64,000 bases of DNA from UBA3210 sp002363635 (GTDB taxonomy: Bacteria; Bacillota_I; Bacilli_A; RFN20; CAG-449), in assembly GCA_946641515.1 (NCBI GenBank), contig CAMPBT010000004.1, forward strand, positions 45,134 to 109,133. The letters are read 5' to 3'. This document shows, one piece after another, positions 26,051 through 35,027 of the stretch. The first letter of the stretch is position 1. Every line of letters begins with the position of its first letter. The position numbers and the translations under genes were made by a program. Below the pieces are notes generated by a model. The model saw nothing but the letters and a program-made list of their open reading frames with translations, searched no databases and was not told where the DNA came from.

Positions 26051-26627
26051 TAAATTTTTAAACAAATTAGATGAAATCAAAAATGACCCTAACTTTGATA
26101 CAAAGAAAAGTAAATTAATTAAAGATGATATCTTAAGATATTCACCTAATAAATTATCTTTCTGGTTATGTATGTTAAGTATCGTTGCTAATATTGCAAT
26201 GTTCATTATCATTTATTCAGAAAAGAACTGTACTTCAAATTGGCAGTTAGGTATTGACTTATTAGTTAATGTTATCTTCTTACTTGCTTGTTTCTTATTA
26301 TCAGAAAAAACTAAAGCTTATAGAGTTGATAGCGCTAAAGCATGTTTTGTAATTGCAGGTATTCAAATCTTAAGAATCTTCTGGATTCCATTATTCTATT
26401 ACTCAAAACATTTAGAATATTTAGAGGCAGTTAAGGCTGCTAGTGAAGCAGGAACTGATTTAGCTTATAGCGGAATTATTGGCTTAAGCGGTGGTAAATT
26501 TATTGCATGTATCGTTTTATTTATCATTTCTGCATGTGCATTAGTTGGTGCAGGAGTAGTATGTACTGTCAAAGCAAGAAAATTAAATGCACATTTAAAA
26601 GAATTAGAAAAGGTCGGTGACAAATAA
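26043..26627 (+). CDS. unknown four-helix membrane protein B in the pectin ABC operon
   Basis: 194 aa. A hydrophilic N-terminus of about 37 residues is followed by four hydrophobic segments (about 38-57, 68-86, 97-116 and 150-175) and a charged C-terminus. I recognise no family. It overlaps the previous gene by 8 bp and shares one base with the start of the ATPase (TAATG), so expression of membrane protein A, B and the ATPase is tightly coupled. This argues for a functional link to the ABC importer. Confidence 0.65.
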   Translation: MNSKFLNKLDEIKNDPNFDTKKSKLIKDDILRYSPNKLSFWLCMLSIVANIAMFIIIYSEKNCTSNWQLGIDLLVNVIFLLACFLLSEKTKAYRVDSAKACFVIAGIQILRIFWIPLFYYSKHLEYLEAVKAASEAGTDLAYSGIIGLSGGKFIACIVLFIISACALVGAGVVCTVKARKLNAHLKELEKVGDK

Positions 26628-27736
26628 TGGCAGGATTAAAATTAGAACACATAAAGAAAATCTATGATGGTGGTGTTTGCGCTGTTCAAGATTTCGATAT
26701 TGATATTAAAGATGGTGAATTCATTGTCATTGTTGGTCCATCTGGATGTGGTAAATCTACTACATTACGTATGATTGCAGGCCTTGAAGATATTTCTGAA
26801 GGTAAAGCATTTATTACAAATAGAAAAGACGAAAATGGTAATGTTCTTAAAGATAAAGATATTACAAATTTAGCAGCAAAAGATAGAGATATGGCGATGG
26901 TTTTCCAAAACTATGCTTTATATGCTCATATGACTATCTATCAAAACATGGCTTTCTCTTTAACTTTAAGAAAACAGCCTAAAGAATTAATTCATGAAAA
27001 AGTTATGTACGCAGCAGAAGTACTTGACTTAAATGCTCAATTAAATAAAAAACCTAAGCAATTATCAGGTGGACAACGTCAACGTGTTGCTTTAGGTAGA
27101 GCAATTGTCCGTGATCCTCAAGTATTCTTATTTGATGAACCTTTATCAAACTTAGATGCTAAATTAAGAGTATCAATGAGACGTGAAATTAAATTATTAC
27201 ATCAAAAGTTAAATGCTACTATGATTTACGTTACACACGACCAAATCGAAGCTTTAACTCTTGCTGATAGAATCGTTGTTATGTCAATGGGTGAAGTTCA
27301 ACAAATTGGTACACCTCTTGAAATTTATTCAGATCCTAACAACGTATTTGTTGCTTCATTCATCGGTAACCCACCTATGAACTTTGTAAATGGTAAGATT
27401 TCGGAAGATGGTTCTAAATTCGTTTGCAAAGATTTCTCATTTGAATTAAATGATTCAAAGAAAGAATTAATTAAGAGAAACGATTATGCAGGCAAAGATA
27501 TTATTCTTGGCTGCAGACCAGAATACTTTACTGAAGGTGGTTCATTAAAGTTTACTAATGAATTATTAGAACACATGGGTCCTTCTACATTATTCCATAC
27601 ACATATTGGTGAAACTAAGATGACAATCAAGTTACCAGGATGGTTAGATTATAAAGAAGGCGATACATTATCATTAGATATTAATCAGGATGTTATGTGC
27701 TTCTTTGATGCAAAAACTTCAAATAGAATTAGATAG
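26627..27736 (+). CDS. second sugar ABC transporter ATPase, MsmX/UgpC type
   Basis: 369 aa. Walker A GPSGCGKSTT, Q-loop VFQNYALYAHM, signature LSGGQRQR, Walker B VFLFDEPLSNLD and switch YVTHDQ are all intact. The C-terminal OB-fold regulatory domain is present (FIGNPPMNFVNGKISEDG). It differs clearly from the ATPase at 15.1 kb, for example by an insert near residues 65-85 (NRKDENGNVLKDKDI). It lies inside the transport operon between two pairs of small unknown membrane proteins and is the natural partner of the permeases at 21-23 kb. Confidence 0.93.
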   Translation: MAGLKLEHIKKIYDGGVCAVQDFDIDIKDGEFIVIVGPSGCGKSTTLRMIAGLEDISEGKAFITNRKDENGNVLKDKDITNLAAKDRDMAMVFQNYALYAHMTIYQNMAFSLTLRKQPKELIHEKVMYAAEVLDLNAQLNKKPKQLSGGQRQRVALGRAIVRDPQVFLFDEPLSNLDAKLRVSMRREIKLLHQKLNATMIYVTHDQIEALTLADRIVVMSMGEVQQIGTPLEIYSDPNNVFVASFIGNPPMNFVNGKISEDGSKFVCKDFSFELNDSKKELIKRNDYAGKDIILGCRPEYFTEGGSLKFTNELLEHMGPSTLFHTHIGETKMTIKLPGWLDYKEGDTLSLDINQDVMCFFDAKTSNRIR

Positions 27737-27745
27737 GAGGTAAGT

Positions 27746-28363
27746 ATGGATAAATTTTTAAATTGGTTCAAATTTCAAGTTAGAAAAACACTTATCTCAT
27801 TAAAGAGAAACTATTATGTTATTCCTTTAATCTTCGTCGCTATTTGCTGTATTCAATTTATGTGTAGCTTATATATCTTATCACCAGGTTTTGCTAGAAT
27901 TTCAAATACTGGTGTCGATGATATTAACTCATATGCTTCAGCATTTACATTTGTAGTTTCATTACTTACTATTTTATCTACTGTTGCATATATTAACTTT
28001 GCATTAAAGAAATATGGTGAAAAAAGACCTATTATCATGGTTGCAATCTATACAATTATGGTTGCAATTAACTTAGTATTATTATTCTTAATTTTAAGAG
28101 CAAATAATCAGAGTGTTATGCAAGACTATAACAAGATGATGGATCCTTCAACTGATGATGCTGCTAGATTAATCTGTGAAAAGTATGTTGTATTAGGAAG
28201 ACAATGTTCAAATATTGTCATTGCTCAAATTGTTCTTGAAATTGTTAGCTTAGTATTAGTACATACAGCACCTTTAGTTCAAGCACAATTAAAGAAATTA
28301 AAATTCAAATCAATCCACATGGTTGGAGAAAAAGACTTAGGAGAAGAAACTAATGCCAAATAA
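27746..28363 (+). CDS. unknown four-helix membrane protein C in the pectin ABC operon
   Basis: 205 aa with about four hydrophobic segments: 23-45, 68-88, 97-117 and 155-175. Basic residues in the first 25 positions suggest a cytosolic N-terminus. I recognise no domain and see no clear similarity to proteins A or B beyond overall size and topology. TAGGAGG precedes the ATG. It overlaps the next gene by 11 bp. Confidence 0.65.
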   Translation: MDKFLNWFKFQVRKTLISLKRNYYVIPLIFVAICCIQFMCSLYILSPGFARISNTGVDDINSYASAFTFVVSLLTILSTVAYINFALKKYGEKRPIIMVAIYTIMVAINLVLLFLILRANNQSVMQDYNKMMDPSTDDAARLICEKYVVLGRQCSNIVIAQIVLEIVSLVLVHTAPLVQAQLKKLKFKSIHMVGEKDLGEETNAK

Positions 28364-28922
28364 AACAAAAAAATCTAATGAAGAAGAAACAAAAAAAGAA
28401 ACTTCTTCAAAAGATGTTGAAACAAATCCATACGCAACTAATGGTGCGTTAAGCAAAATCCCTTATTGGGTAAAAGCAGTATTTATTAAATATTGGTTTT
28501 TTGGTGCGGTTTGTTTCTTTGTTGGTATGGGCTTAGGTTTAACAGGCTATAAATATGCTCTTGCTGCAGGTTTAATATCTGGTGCATTAACAGATATTGC
28601 CTGTGACAATATCCTAATTATGATGGATTCAGATTTAAATGAATCTAAAAACTACATGATCTATAAATCTAAAAAGGTTTGGTCGATGGTAGTTAATATT
28701 ATTTATGCAATTGCTATTTATTTTGGAGTAGCTTATTTCTGTTCTTGGATTGTTAAACTTATTTATAATCAAGAAAATTGGTTCTTAAGTACTGTATTTG
28801 CGGAACCTTTATCTCAAGGTTTAGTAGCGATAGTATTCGATATGGCTTTAATTGGCTTAAAGAACTTAATTGTATATTTAATTAAAAAAAATAAAAAAGA
28901 AAATGAAATTAGTAAGGAGTAA
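28353..28922 (+). CDS. unknown membrane protein D in the pectin ABC operon
   Basis: 189 aa. A Lys/Glu-rich hydrophilic N-terminus of about 35 residues precedes hydrophobic segments at roughly 50-85, 108-133 and 150-175. Glycines in the first (FFVGMGLGLTGYKYALAAG) are channel-like, but I cannot assign a family. It overlaps the preceding gene by 11 bp and lies 2 bp before the GH28 gene. With A, B and C it forms a conserved-looking block of accessory membrane proteins. Confidence 0.65.
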   Translation: MPNKTKKSNEEETKKETSSKDVETNPYATNGALSKIPYWVKAVFIKYWFFGAVCFFVGMGLGLTGYKYALAAGLISGALTDIACDNILIMMDSDLNESKNYMIYKSKKVWSMVVNIIYAIAIYFGVAYFCSWIVKLIYNQENWFLSTVFAEPLSQGLVAIVFDMALIGLKNLIVYLIKKNKKENEISKE

Positions 28923-28924
28923 AC

Positions 28925-30451
28925 ATGAAAATTTTATTTGTATCACCTGTCAGTGTAACTATTGAACTTGAAAATAATGAAATCTATTTTTCAAAAGAAA
29001 AATATGATGTTTTAGTTAACTCAAAAGTTGCATTAAAAGATGTTGATACAAATGTTTTTTCATTATTTGAATTAACTCCTAATACTGAATATGTAGTATC
29101 TGTTAATGATGAAAAAGTTTCATTTAAGACAGATGCAGTTAATCGTGTCTATGAAGATGAATCATTAGTTAAAGATGGTTCAGTAGATATGACAAGTCAA
29201 ATTCAAACATTAATTAGTAATGCTCAAGAAAATGATATGGTTGTCATTAACGAAGGTACTTATTTAATTACATCTTTAAAATTAAAGAGCAATATGACTC
29301 TTTATCTTAAAAAAGGTGCTGAATTAATTGCCTCTACTAACGAACAAAATTTTAAAGATATTGAAGGATTTGTCACATTAAAAGATGGAAGAAAACTTGA
29401 ATGTGGTTCTTGGGAAGGAGACCCTTGGAATCAAAAAGAATCTATCTTAATGGGTGTAGAATTAAACAATGTCAAAGTAGTAGGTGAAGGTACTCTCAAT
29501 GGTAGAGCAAATGAATCAACTTGGTGGGTTGATTTTAGAAAGAAACCTTATGCTCGTCCTCATATGATTTATTTCATTAGATGTAATGAGGTTAAAGTAC
29601 AAGGTATTAATGTTAAGAATTCACCTCAATGGACAATTCATCCATATTTCTGTGAAAATATTGGTTTCTATGATTTATACATTGAAAACCCAAAGATTTC
29701 TCCAAATACTGATGGATTAAATCCTCAATGTTGCACTAACGTTGAAATCATTGGTGTCTTATTCTCAGTAGGTGATGACTGTATCGCTTTAAAATCAGGT
29801 AAGATGGCAATTGGTAAAAAATACAAAACTCCTTCATCAAAAATCACAATTAGAAATTGCTGGATGAGATTTGGACATGGTGCAGTTGTTCTTGGTTCAG
29901 AAATGAGTGGAGGAATTAAAGATATTACTGTAGAAAGATGTATCTTTGACCATACTGATAGAGGTTTAAGAATTAAAACTCGTCGTGGTAGAGGTGATAC
30001 AGCAGTAATTGATGGCATCACTTTCTCAAATATCTTAATGAAAGGTGTCTTAAATCCTTTAACAGTCAATATGTTCTATTTCTGTGATCCTGATGGAAAG
30101 ACAGAATATGTTTGGTCAAAAGAAAAATTACCAGTCGATGATAGAACTCCTTATTTAGGTAAATTTACATTTAAAAATATTAAAGCTGAAGAATGTGAAT
30201 ATTGTGCAGGTTATTTCTATGGGCTTCCTGAACAACCTGTTGGAGAAATTAATATCGAAGATTGTGAATTTAGTTTTAAAGAAGATGCTGCTTCAGGTAC
30301 TCCAATTATGATGACTAATGCAGAAGTCTGTTGTAAGAAGGCATTTACATTCAATAATGTTAAGAAAGTTAATATGAAGAATGTAGTTGTTAAAGGTAAT
30401 GTAGGTCCTTTATATGACGTGTCTGGAAATGAGGAACTCTATTATGGATAG
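28925..30451 (+). CDS. GH28 polygalacturonase, cytosolic
   Basis: 508 aa. Residues about 1-75 form an Ig/FnIII-like N-terminal domain, then comes the right-handed beta-helix. GH28 active-site motifs are present: NTDG (about 261), DDC (about 283), GHG (about 317) and RIK (about 349), giving the three catalytic Asp residues. No signal peptide is present, so it should work inside the cell on imported oligogalacturonides, most likely as an exo-acting enzyme. It overlaps the following regulator gene by 8 bp. Confidence 0.93.
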   Translation: MKILFVSPVSVTIELENNEIYFSKEKYDVLVNSKVALKDVDTNVFSLFELTPNTEYVVSVNDEKVSFKTDAVNRVYEDESLVKDGSVDMTSQIQTLISNAQENDMVVINEGTYLITSLKLKSNMTLYLKKGAELIASTNEQNFKDIEGFVTLKDGRKLECGSWEGDPWNQKESILMGVELNNVKVVGEGTLNGRANESTWWVDFRKKPYARPHMIYFIRCNEVKVQGINVKNSPQWTIHPYFCENIGFYDLYIENPKISPNTDGLNPQCCTNVEIIGVLFSVGDDCIALKSGKMAIGKKYKTPSSKITIRNCWMRFGHGAVVLGSEMSGGIKDITVERCIFDHTDRGLRIKTRRGRGDTAVIDGITFSNILMKGVLNPLTVNMFYFCDPDGKTEYVWSKEKLPVDDRTPYLGKFTFKNIKAEECEYCAGYFYGLPEQPVGEINIEDCEFSFKEDAASGTPIMMTNAEVCCKKAFTFNNVKKVNMKNVVVKGNVGPLYDVSGNEELYYG

Positions 30452-31010
30452 TATAGTAAGAGCATATTTTGTTGCAGATGAATTACCTGCTTCTAATATT
30501 CTTTCTAAAATGCTTAGCCTCATTACTCGTAAAGAAATTAATTTAGAAAAAGAAGGTAATGCATATAGAATTGGAGAAGTATCTGTAAAAGATTTTACAA
30601 AGATTGCAGCAAGTACTAAAACTCTTGCTAACGATTTAGATATCTTTGATTTAGAATTAATCGTTGTTCCTTTTTACGATATTAAGCTAATTAGTGGCAT
30701 TAAGAAAAACAAAACAGGTGTCTATTTTCTTTACGATTTATTACTAGAAAAGTATAATAGTAATAAATTAGATGTAACAAATATCACATCAATTCTTAAT
30801 GATGTGCCTACAGAAATTTTACTTACAGTAAAAAATTATATTAGACTTAATCAATCACTTGCAGAAACAGGTGAACTGATGTTTGCGCATCGTAATACAA
30901 TTAATTATCGTATTAACAAATTTATCAGTTTAACTTCTATTAACGTAAGAGAAATGCAAAATGCGGTACTTGTTTACTTTATTATTACGTTAATGGATAT
31001 TAATGAATAA
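30444..31010 (+). CDS. PucR/CdaR-like transcriptional regulator, short form
   Basis: 188 aa from the ATG at 30444, chosen because GAGGAA lies about 8 bases upstream; a longer frame from 30414 would overlap GH28 further. The C-terminal ~55 residues (LNQSLAETGELMFAHRNTIN, then YRINKFISLTSINVREMQNA) match the PucR C-terminal helix-turn-helix. The N-terminal ~120 residues are not recognised, and the usual long sensory region of PucR/CdaR proteins is missing. CdaR-type regulators often sense sugar acids, which suits this locus. The GntR gene follows after 19 bp. Confidence 0.7.
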   Translation: MDSIVRAYFVADELPASNILSKMLSLITRKEINLEKEGNAYRIGEVSVKDFTKIAASTKTLANDLDIFDLELIVVPFYDIKLISGIKKNKTGVYFLYDLLLEKYNSNKLDVTNITSILNDVPTEILLTVKNYIRLNQSLAETGELMFAHRNTINYRINKFISLTSINVREMQNAVLVYFIITLMDINE

Positions 31011-31029
31011 TTATTGAGGGGATAACATT

Positions 31030-31698
31030 ATGGATAAAAATGTAGAAACAATTTACGAAGAATTAAAGAGTAACATCATTAATTTGGATTTAGTTCCTGG
31101 TACTAAAATTAGAGAAGAAGATCTTGCTTTAAGATTTAATGTATCTAGAACTCCAATTAGAACAGTTATTTCTAGATTAGAAAAAGATGATTTACTTACA
31201 GTTATTCCTCAAAAAGGAACTTATGTAAGTAAGATTAATATTGCAAATATTTCAGATTTTATTTATGTACGTAAAGCTGTTGAAGTCAGTGTTTTAGAAA
31301 TTATTGAGAAGACACTTACTCTTCAACAAATTCAAGTTTTAAATGATATCTTAGCCCAACAGCATGAAATTATTATGATGGAAACCTCTATTGAAAAATC
31401 AAAGAAGTTCTTTCATAATGACAACTTATTCCATGCGACATTATTTAAATTTGCAGGCTTAGAAGGTGTATGGAAACTTATTCATACTGAGGCTACAACT
31501 TTAAATAGAGTTAGAATTATGGCAAACTTACGTACTACAACTCAAGTAGAAAAAATTTACGAACAACATTGTCAAATTGTTGAATGCTTAAAGAATCATC
31601 AATTAGATGAAGCAAAACAAATTTTCTCATCTCATATGGATGGTGGTTTTGAAGGCATTAATGATGTAATCGATAAATATAGAGATTACTTCATGTAG
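31030..31698 (+). CDS. GntR-family regulator with FCD ligand domain
   Basis: 222 aa. The winged HTH fills about residues 1-70 (LVPGTKIREEDLALRFNVSR, then TPIRTVISRLEKDDLLT). An all-helical FCD domain follows, with metal/ligand residues in NDNLFHATLFKFAG, EQHCQIVECL and SSHMDGG. FCD proteins such as UxuR, ExuR and KdgR-like factors sense uronates and bind palindromes with a GTATAC-like centre. The palindrome GTTGTATACAAC at 20087 and 37705 is the likely target, making this the local pectin repressor. GAGGGG precedes the ATG. Confidence 0.88.
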   Translation: MDKNVETIYEELKSNIINLDLVPGTKIREEDLALRFNVSRTPIRTVISRLEKDDLLTVIPQKGTYVSKINIANISDFIYVRKAVEVSVLEIIEKTLTLQQIQVLNDILAQQHEIIMMETSIEKSKKFFHNDNLFHATLFKFAGLEGVWKLIHTEATTLNRVRIMANLRTTTQVEKIYEQHCQIVECLKNHQLDEAKQIFSSHMDGGFEGINDVIDKYRDYFM

Positions 31699-31709
31699 AA
31701 AGGAACCAC

Positions 31710-32792
31710 ATGGTTAAAGAATTTGTCGAACAATATTTAAGAGAATTCGTCTCTTATAAAACTAATAGATGGTGCTATGAAGATGGTATTTTACTTACTG
31801 CATGCGTAGCATTATATGAATCAACTAATGATAAAAAATATAAAGATTTCGTTATTGATTACTTAAATAAATTTGTTAGAGAAGATGGATGTCCTATGGG
31901 ATATAATCTTTTAGATTATAATATCGATGACGTTCAAGCTGCGACTGTTCTACCTTGGGCATATAAAGAAACTAAAGAAGAAAAATTTAATAAAGCAATT
32001 GAATTATTTTATAAACAACTTCTTGGTCATCCAAGATGTAAATGCGGTAACTTCTTTCATAAAAAGAGATATCCTTATCAAGTTTGGATGGATGGACTTT
32101 ATATGGGACAAGTTTTCTACTGCAAATATTCAGTTGATAGAAAACTCGATAAGAACATTGATGATATCGTAAGTCAGTTTAAGAATGTAAGAAAATATCT
32201 CTTCGATGAAGAAAGAAAATTATACGTTCATGCTTATGATGAAAATAAAGTAATGCAGTGGGCAGATAAAGTTACCGGTAAAGCTCCTAACGTTTGGTCT
32301 AGAGCATGCGGATGGATGATGATGGCATTAGTTAATATCTATGAAATTGCTAGCCCTGTCTATCCAGACAAAGTAAGTTTTATCCCTTCAATGTATAAAG
32401 AAATGATTGATGGGTTAAAACCATATGTTGATAAAGAACATTTTATGATTCATCAAGTTGTTGACCACATTGGAGAAAAAGGTAATTATTTAGAAACTTC
32501 TGGTTCATCTATGATGGCATTTAGTTTATTAAAAGCTTATAGACTTGGAATGGTTGATAAATCATATCAAGAATTAGGCTTAAAGATGTATGAAGGTATT
32601 ACTAAAACTTATTTAAAAGAAACTGATGGTCATTATGCTCTTGGAGGTATTTGCCAAGTTGCAGGACTTGATAACGAAAGAAGAAACGGAAGCGCAGAAT
32701 ATTATTATTCAGAAAAAATCTGTGAAAATGAAGTTAAGGGTGTAGCACCTTATATGATGTTAGTATCCGAAGTGTTAAGAAAGGATAATTAA
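31710..32792 (+). CDS. GH105 unsaturated rhamnogalacturonyl/galacturonyl hydrolase
   Basis: 360 aa, an (alpha/alpha)6 barrel. It removes the unsaturated uronate left at the non-reducing end of pectin oligosaccharides by lyases. WMDGLYMGQVFY at about residue 126 carries the catalytic Asp of the YteR/YesR family, and WSRACGWMMMAL at about 196 is another family block. No signal peptide, so cytosolic. Its unsaturated product would open to DKI, the substrate of kduI at 39.4 kb. It lies between the GntR gene and uxaC, 11 and 5 bp away. Confidence 0.92.
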   Translation: MVKEFVEQYLREFVSYKTNRWCYEDGILLTACVALYESTNDKKYKDFVIDYLNKFVREDGCPMGYNLLDYNIDDVQAATVLPWAYKETKEEKFNKAIELFYKQLLGHPRCKCGNFFHKKRYPYQVWMDGLYMGQVFYCKYSVDRKLDKNIDDIVSQFKNVRKYLFDEERKLYVHAYDENKVMQWADKVTGKAPNVWSRACGWMMMALVNIYEIASPVYPDKVSFIPSMYKEMIDGLKPYVDKEHFMIHQVVDHIGEKGNYLETSGSSMMAFSLLKAYRLGMVDKSYQELGLKMYEGITKTYLKETDGHYALGGICQVAGLDNERRNGSAEYYYSEKICENEVKGVAPYMMLVSEVLRKDN

Positions 32793-32797
32793 TTATT

Positions 32798-34210
32798 ATG
32801 AAAGAATTTTTAGGAAAAGATTTCTTATTAAATACAGAAACTGCAAAAATTTTATATCACAAATACGCAAGTAAAATGCCTATTTATGATTATCACTGCC
32901 ATTTACCAATTAAGGAAATTTATGAAGATCGTAAATTTGACTCAATTACTGATTTATGGTTAGTTGAAGGTCACTTTGGAGACCATTATAAATGGAGAGC
33001 AATGCGTAATAATGGTGTAAGTGAACACTTTATTACAGGGAATGCAACTAAGAAAGAAAAGTTCTTAAAATGGGCAGAAACAATTCCTTATGTTGTTGGT
33101 AACCCTTTATATCACTGGACACACTTAGAATTACAAAGATATTTCGGTATTAACGAAATTTTATCACCAAAGAACGCTGAAAAAGTTTATGACTTAATGA
33201 ACGAAAAATTAAAAGGTATGTCTGCTCGTTCAATTATTGAATCAAGTAATGTTGATACATTATGTACAACTGATGACCCAATTGATGATTTACATTATCA
33301 TAGAGCATTATGGGAAGATAAGTCATTTAAAGTTCATGTTTATCCTGCATTTAGGCCTGATAAATTAATCAATGTTGATTGGGATTCATATGTTCCTTAT
33401 ATCAAACAATTATCCGAAGTTGTTGGCTATGAAATTAAAGATTTAGTAGCATTAGAAAAAGCTATTAAAGAAAGAATTGAATTCTTCCATCAAAATAAAT
33501 GTAGAATTTCTGACCACGCATTAGATGTAGTTATGTATGAAGATGCAAGCTTTGATGAAGTTAATGAAATCACAAAGAAAGCTTTAAGAGGCGAAACATT
33601 AACTCAAAGTGAAATTGCTAAATACCGTGGCTATATCATTGTTATGCTTGGCAAAGAATATCATGCACATGGTTGGGTACAACAATACCATATCAAAGCA
33701 TTAAGAAATAACTCATCTAGAATGATGAGAACAATTGGTCCAGATACTGGTTTTGACTCAGTTAACGATGGACAAATTGCTCGTCCATTATCAAGAATTT
33801 TAGATAAGTTAGATGAAAATAACGAATTACCAAAAACTATCTTATATTCATTAAATCCATCAGATAACGAATTACTTGCAACTCTTGCTTTCTGCTTTAG
33901 AGAAGAAGGAGTTCCAGGTAAGATGCAACTTGGTTCAGCTTGGTGGTTCCTTGATCAAAAGGATGGTATGGAAAAACAATTAACTGCTTTATCTAACCTT
34001 GGTTTATTATCAAGATTTATTGGTATGTTAACAGACTCTCGTTCATTCTTATCATACACAAGACACGAATACTTCCGTAGAATTTTATGTAACAAGTTAG
34101 GTGACTTAGTTGAAAATGGTGAATATCCAAACGATATTGAATTCTTAGGAAAAGTAGTTGAAGATATTTGCTTCAACAACGCAAAAAAATATTTTGATTC
34201 ATCAAGATAA
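32798..34210 (+). CDS. uxaC: uronate isomerase
   Basis: 470 aa, full-length UxaC. It converts D-galacturonate to D-tagaturonate (and glucuronate to fructuronate), the first intracellular step before uxaB. MPIYDYHCHLPIKEIYEDR near residue 25 is the conserved amidohydrolase-like HxH metal motif, and RMMRTIGPDTGFDSVNDGQI is a UxaC block. AAAGGA precedes the ATG. It is followed one base later by an esterase gene in the same operon. Confidence 0.95.
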   Translation: MKEFLGKDFLLNTETAKILYHKYASKMPIYDYHCHLPIKEIYEDRKFDSITDLWLVEGHFGDHYKWRAMRNNGVSEHFITGNATKKEKFLKWAETIPYVVGNPLYHWTHLELQRYFGINEILSPKNAEKVYDLMNEKLKGMSARSIIESSNVDTLCTTDDPIDDLHYHRALWEDKSFKVHVYPAFRPDKLINVDWDSYVPYIKQLSEVVGYEIKDLVALEKAIKERIEFFHQNKCRISDHALDVVMYEDASFDEVNEITKKALRGETLTQSEIAKYRGYIIVMLGKEYHAHGWVQQYHIKALRNNSSRMMRTIGPDTGFDSVNDGQIARPLSRILDKLDENNELPKTILYSLNPSDNELLATLAFCFREEGVPGKMQLGSAWWFLDQKDGMEKQLTALSNLGLLSRFIGMLTDSRSFLSYTRHEYFRRILCNKLGDLVENGEYPNDIEFLGKVVEDICFNNAKKYFDSSR

Positions 34211-34211
34211 T

Positions 34212-34892
34212 ATGGAAAAAAATAAAATCTATTTAATTGGTGATTCAACATGTCATACTAATAACTTTGATACCTTTCCTCAAGTAGGATGGGGTCAAGT
34301 TATTGGAGAATACATTAATTCTAATTATGAAGTAGTTAATTTTGCACAAAATGGTAGATCTACTAAATCATTTATCGATGAAGGCTTATTTAAACCATGT
34401 GAAAAGAGTATTGCTAAAGGTGATTATCTATTTATCCAATTTGGTCATAATGATGAAAAAACTGATGAAGCAAGACACACAGACCCATTTACTACTTACC
34501 AAGAAAATCTATTATTCTTTGTAAATATTGCTAAAAAGGTAGGTGCTACCCCAGTCTTATTATCATCAATATATCGTCGTCATTTTGATGAAAACGGAGT
34601 AATTGAAGAGAATTGCCATTTAGATTATCCTAAAGCAATGGAAGAACTTGCTTCTAAAGAAGATGTTATTTACATCGATATGTGCGAACTTACTAAGCAA
34701 AAATTAGTAGAACTTGGTGTAGATGCAAGTAAAGAATTATTCATGAATTTTGATAAAAATATTTATCCAAATTATCCTGAAGGAAAAGAAGACAATACTC
34801 ATTTAAGAGAAAAAGGCGCAAGAATGGTTTGTGAACTTCTAGTTAAGGAACTTGCAAAAAATTCTATTACCTCAAAAATTTTAAAGAAATAA
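34212..34892 (+). CDS. SGNH-family esterase, rhamnogalacturonan acetylesterase-like
   Basis: 226 aa from the ATG at 34212; the open frame continues upstream into uxaC but that is only overlap. Block I GDSTCHT holds the Ser nucleophile. Block II/III residues appear in QNGRST and FGHNDE, and block V DNTHLREKGA supplies Asp and His. This set matches RhgT-type rhamnogalacturonan acetylesterases. No signal peptide, so it deacetylates imported fragments. It is the last gene of the long transport operon and is followed by a terminator. Confidence 0.9.
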   Translation: MEKNKIYLIGDSTCHTNNFDTFPQVGWGQVIGEYINSNYEVVNFAQNGRSTKSFIDEGLFKPCEKSIAKGDYLFIQFGHNDEKTDEARHTDPFTTYQENLLFFVNIAKKVGATPVLLSSIYRRHFDENGVIEENCHLDYPKAMEELASKEDVIYIDMCELTKQKLVELGVDASKELFMNFDKNIYPNYPEGKEDNTHLREKGARMVCELLVKELAKNSITSKILKK

Positions 34893-34916
34893 AGATGTAG
34901 CTTGCTACATCTTTTT
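34892..34916 (+). terminator. terminator of the pectin transport operon
   Basis: AAGATGTAG at 34892-34900 pairs with CTACATCTT at 34905-34913 around CTTG, followed by Ts. Confidence 0.92.
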
Positions 34917-34957
34917 CTTGTTCGCCTAATGCTAAAATAAAGTAAGGTATATAAATA

Positions 34958-34988
34958 TTCGCAAAATAATAATTAACCCTATTGCGAA
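34958..34988. repeat. 31-bp palindromic repeat, left copy (HipA-like module)
   Basis: Arms TTCGCAA and TTGCGAA are exact reverse complements separated by 17 bp that include AACCCTA. A copy of the same length lies at 36645-36675 with 26 of 31 bases identical. The right arm doubles as the -35 box of the module promoter, so this copy is probably an operator. Confidence 0.85.
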
Positions 34989-35010
34989 AATAATTCTTTT
35001 TTAATATACT
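34982..35010 (+). promoter_or_regulatory. promoter of the HipA-like module
   Basis: TTGCGA at 34982-34987 and TATACT at 35005-35010 are separated by exactly 17 bp. The -35 lies inside the right arm of the 31-bp palindrome, so a protein bound there would block RNA polymerase. Confidence 0.65.
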
Positions 35011-35027
35011 ATTTTTAGGTGATTATA

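Noticed and set aside
34158..34211. Longer start of the SGNH esterase overlapping uxaC
   Set aside because: The first 18 codons are only out-of-frame uxaC sequence; the ATG at 34212 directly precedes the block I region GDST.
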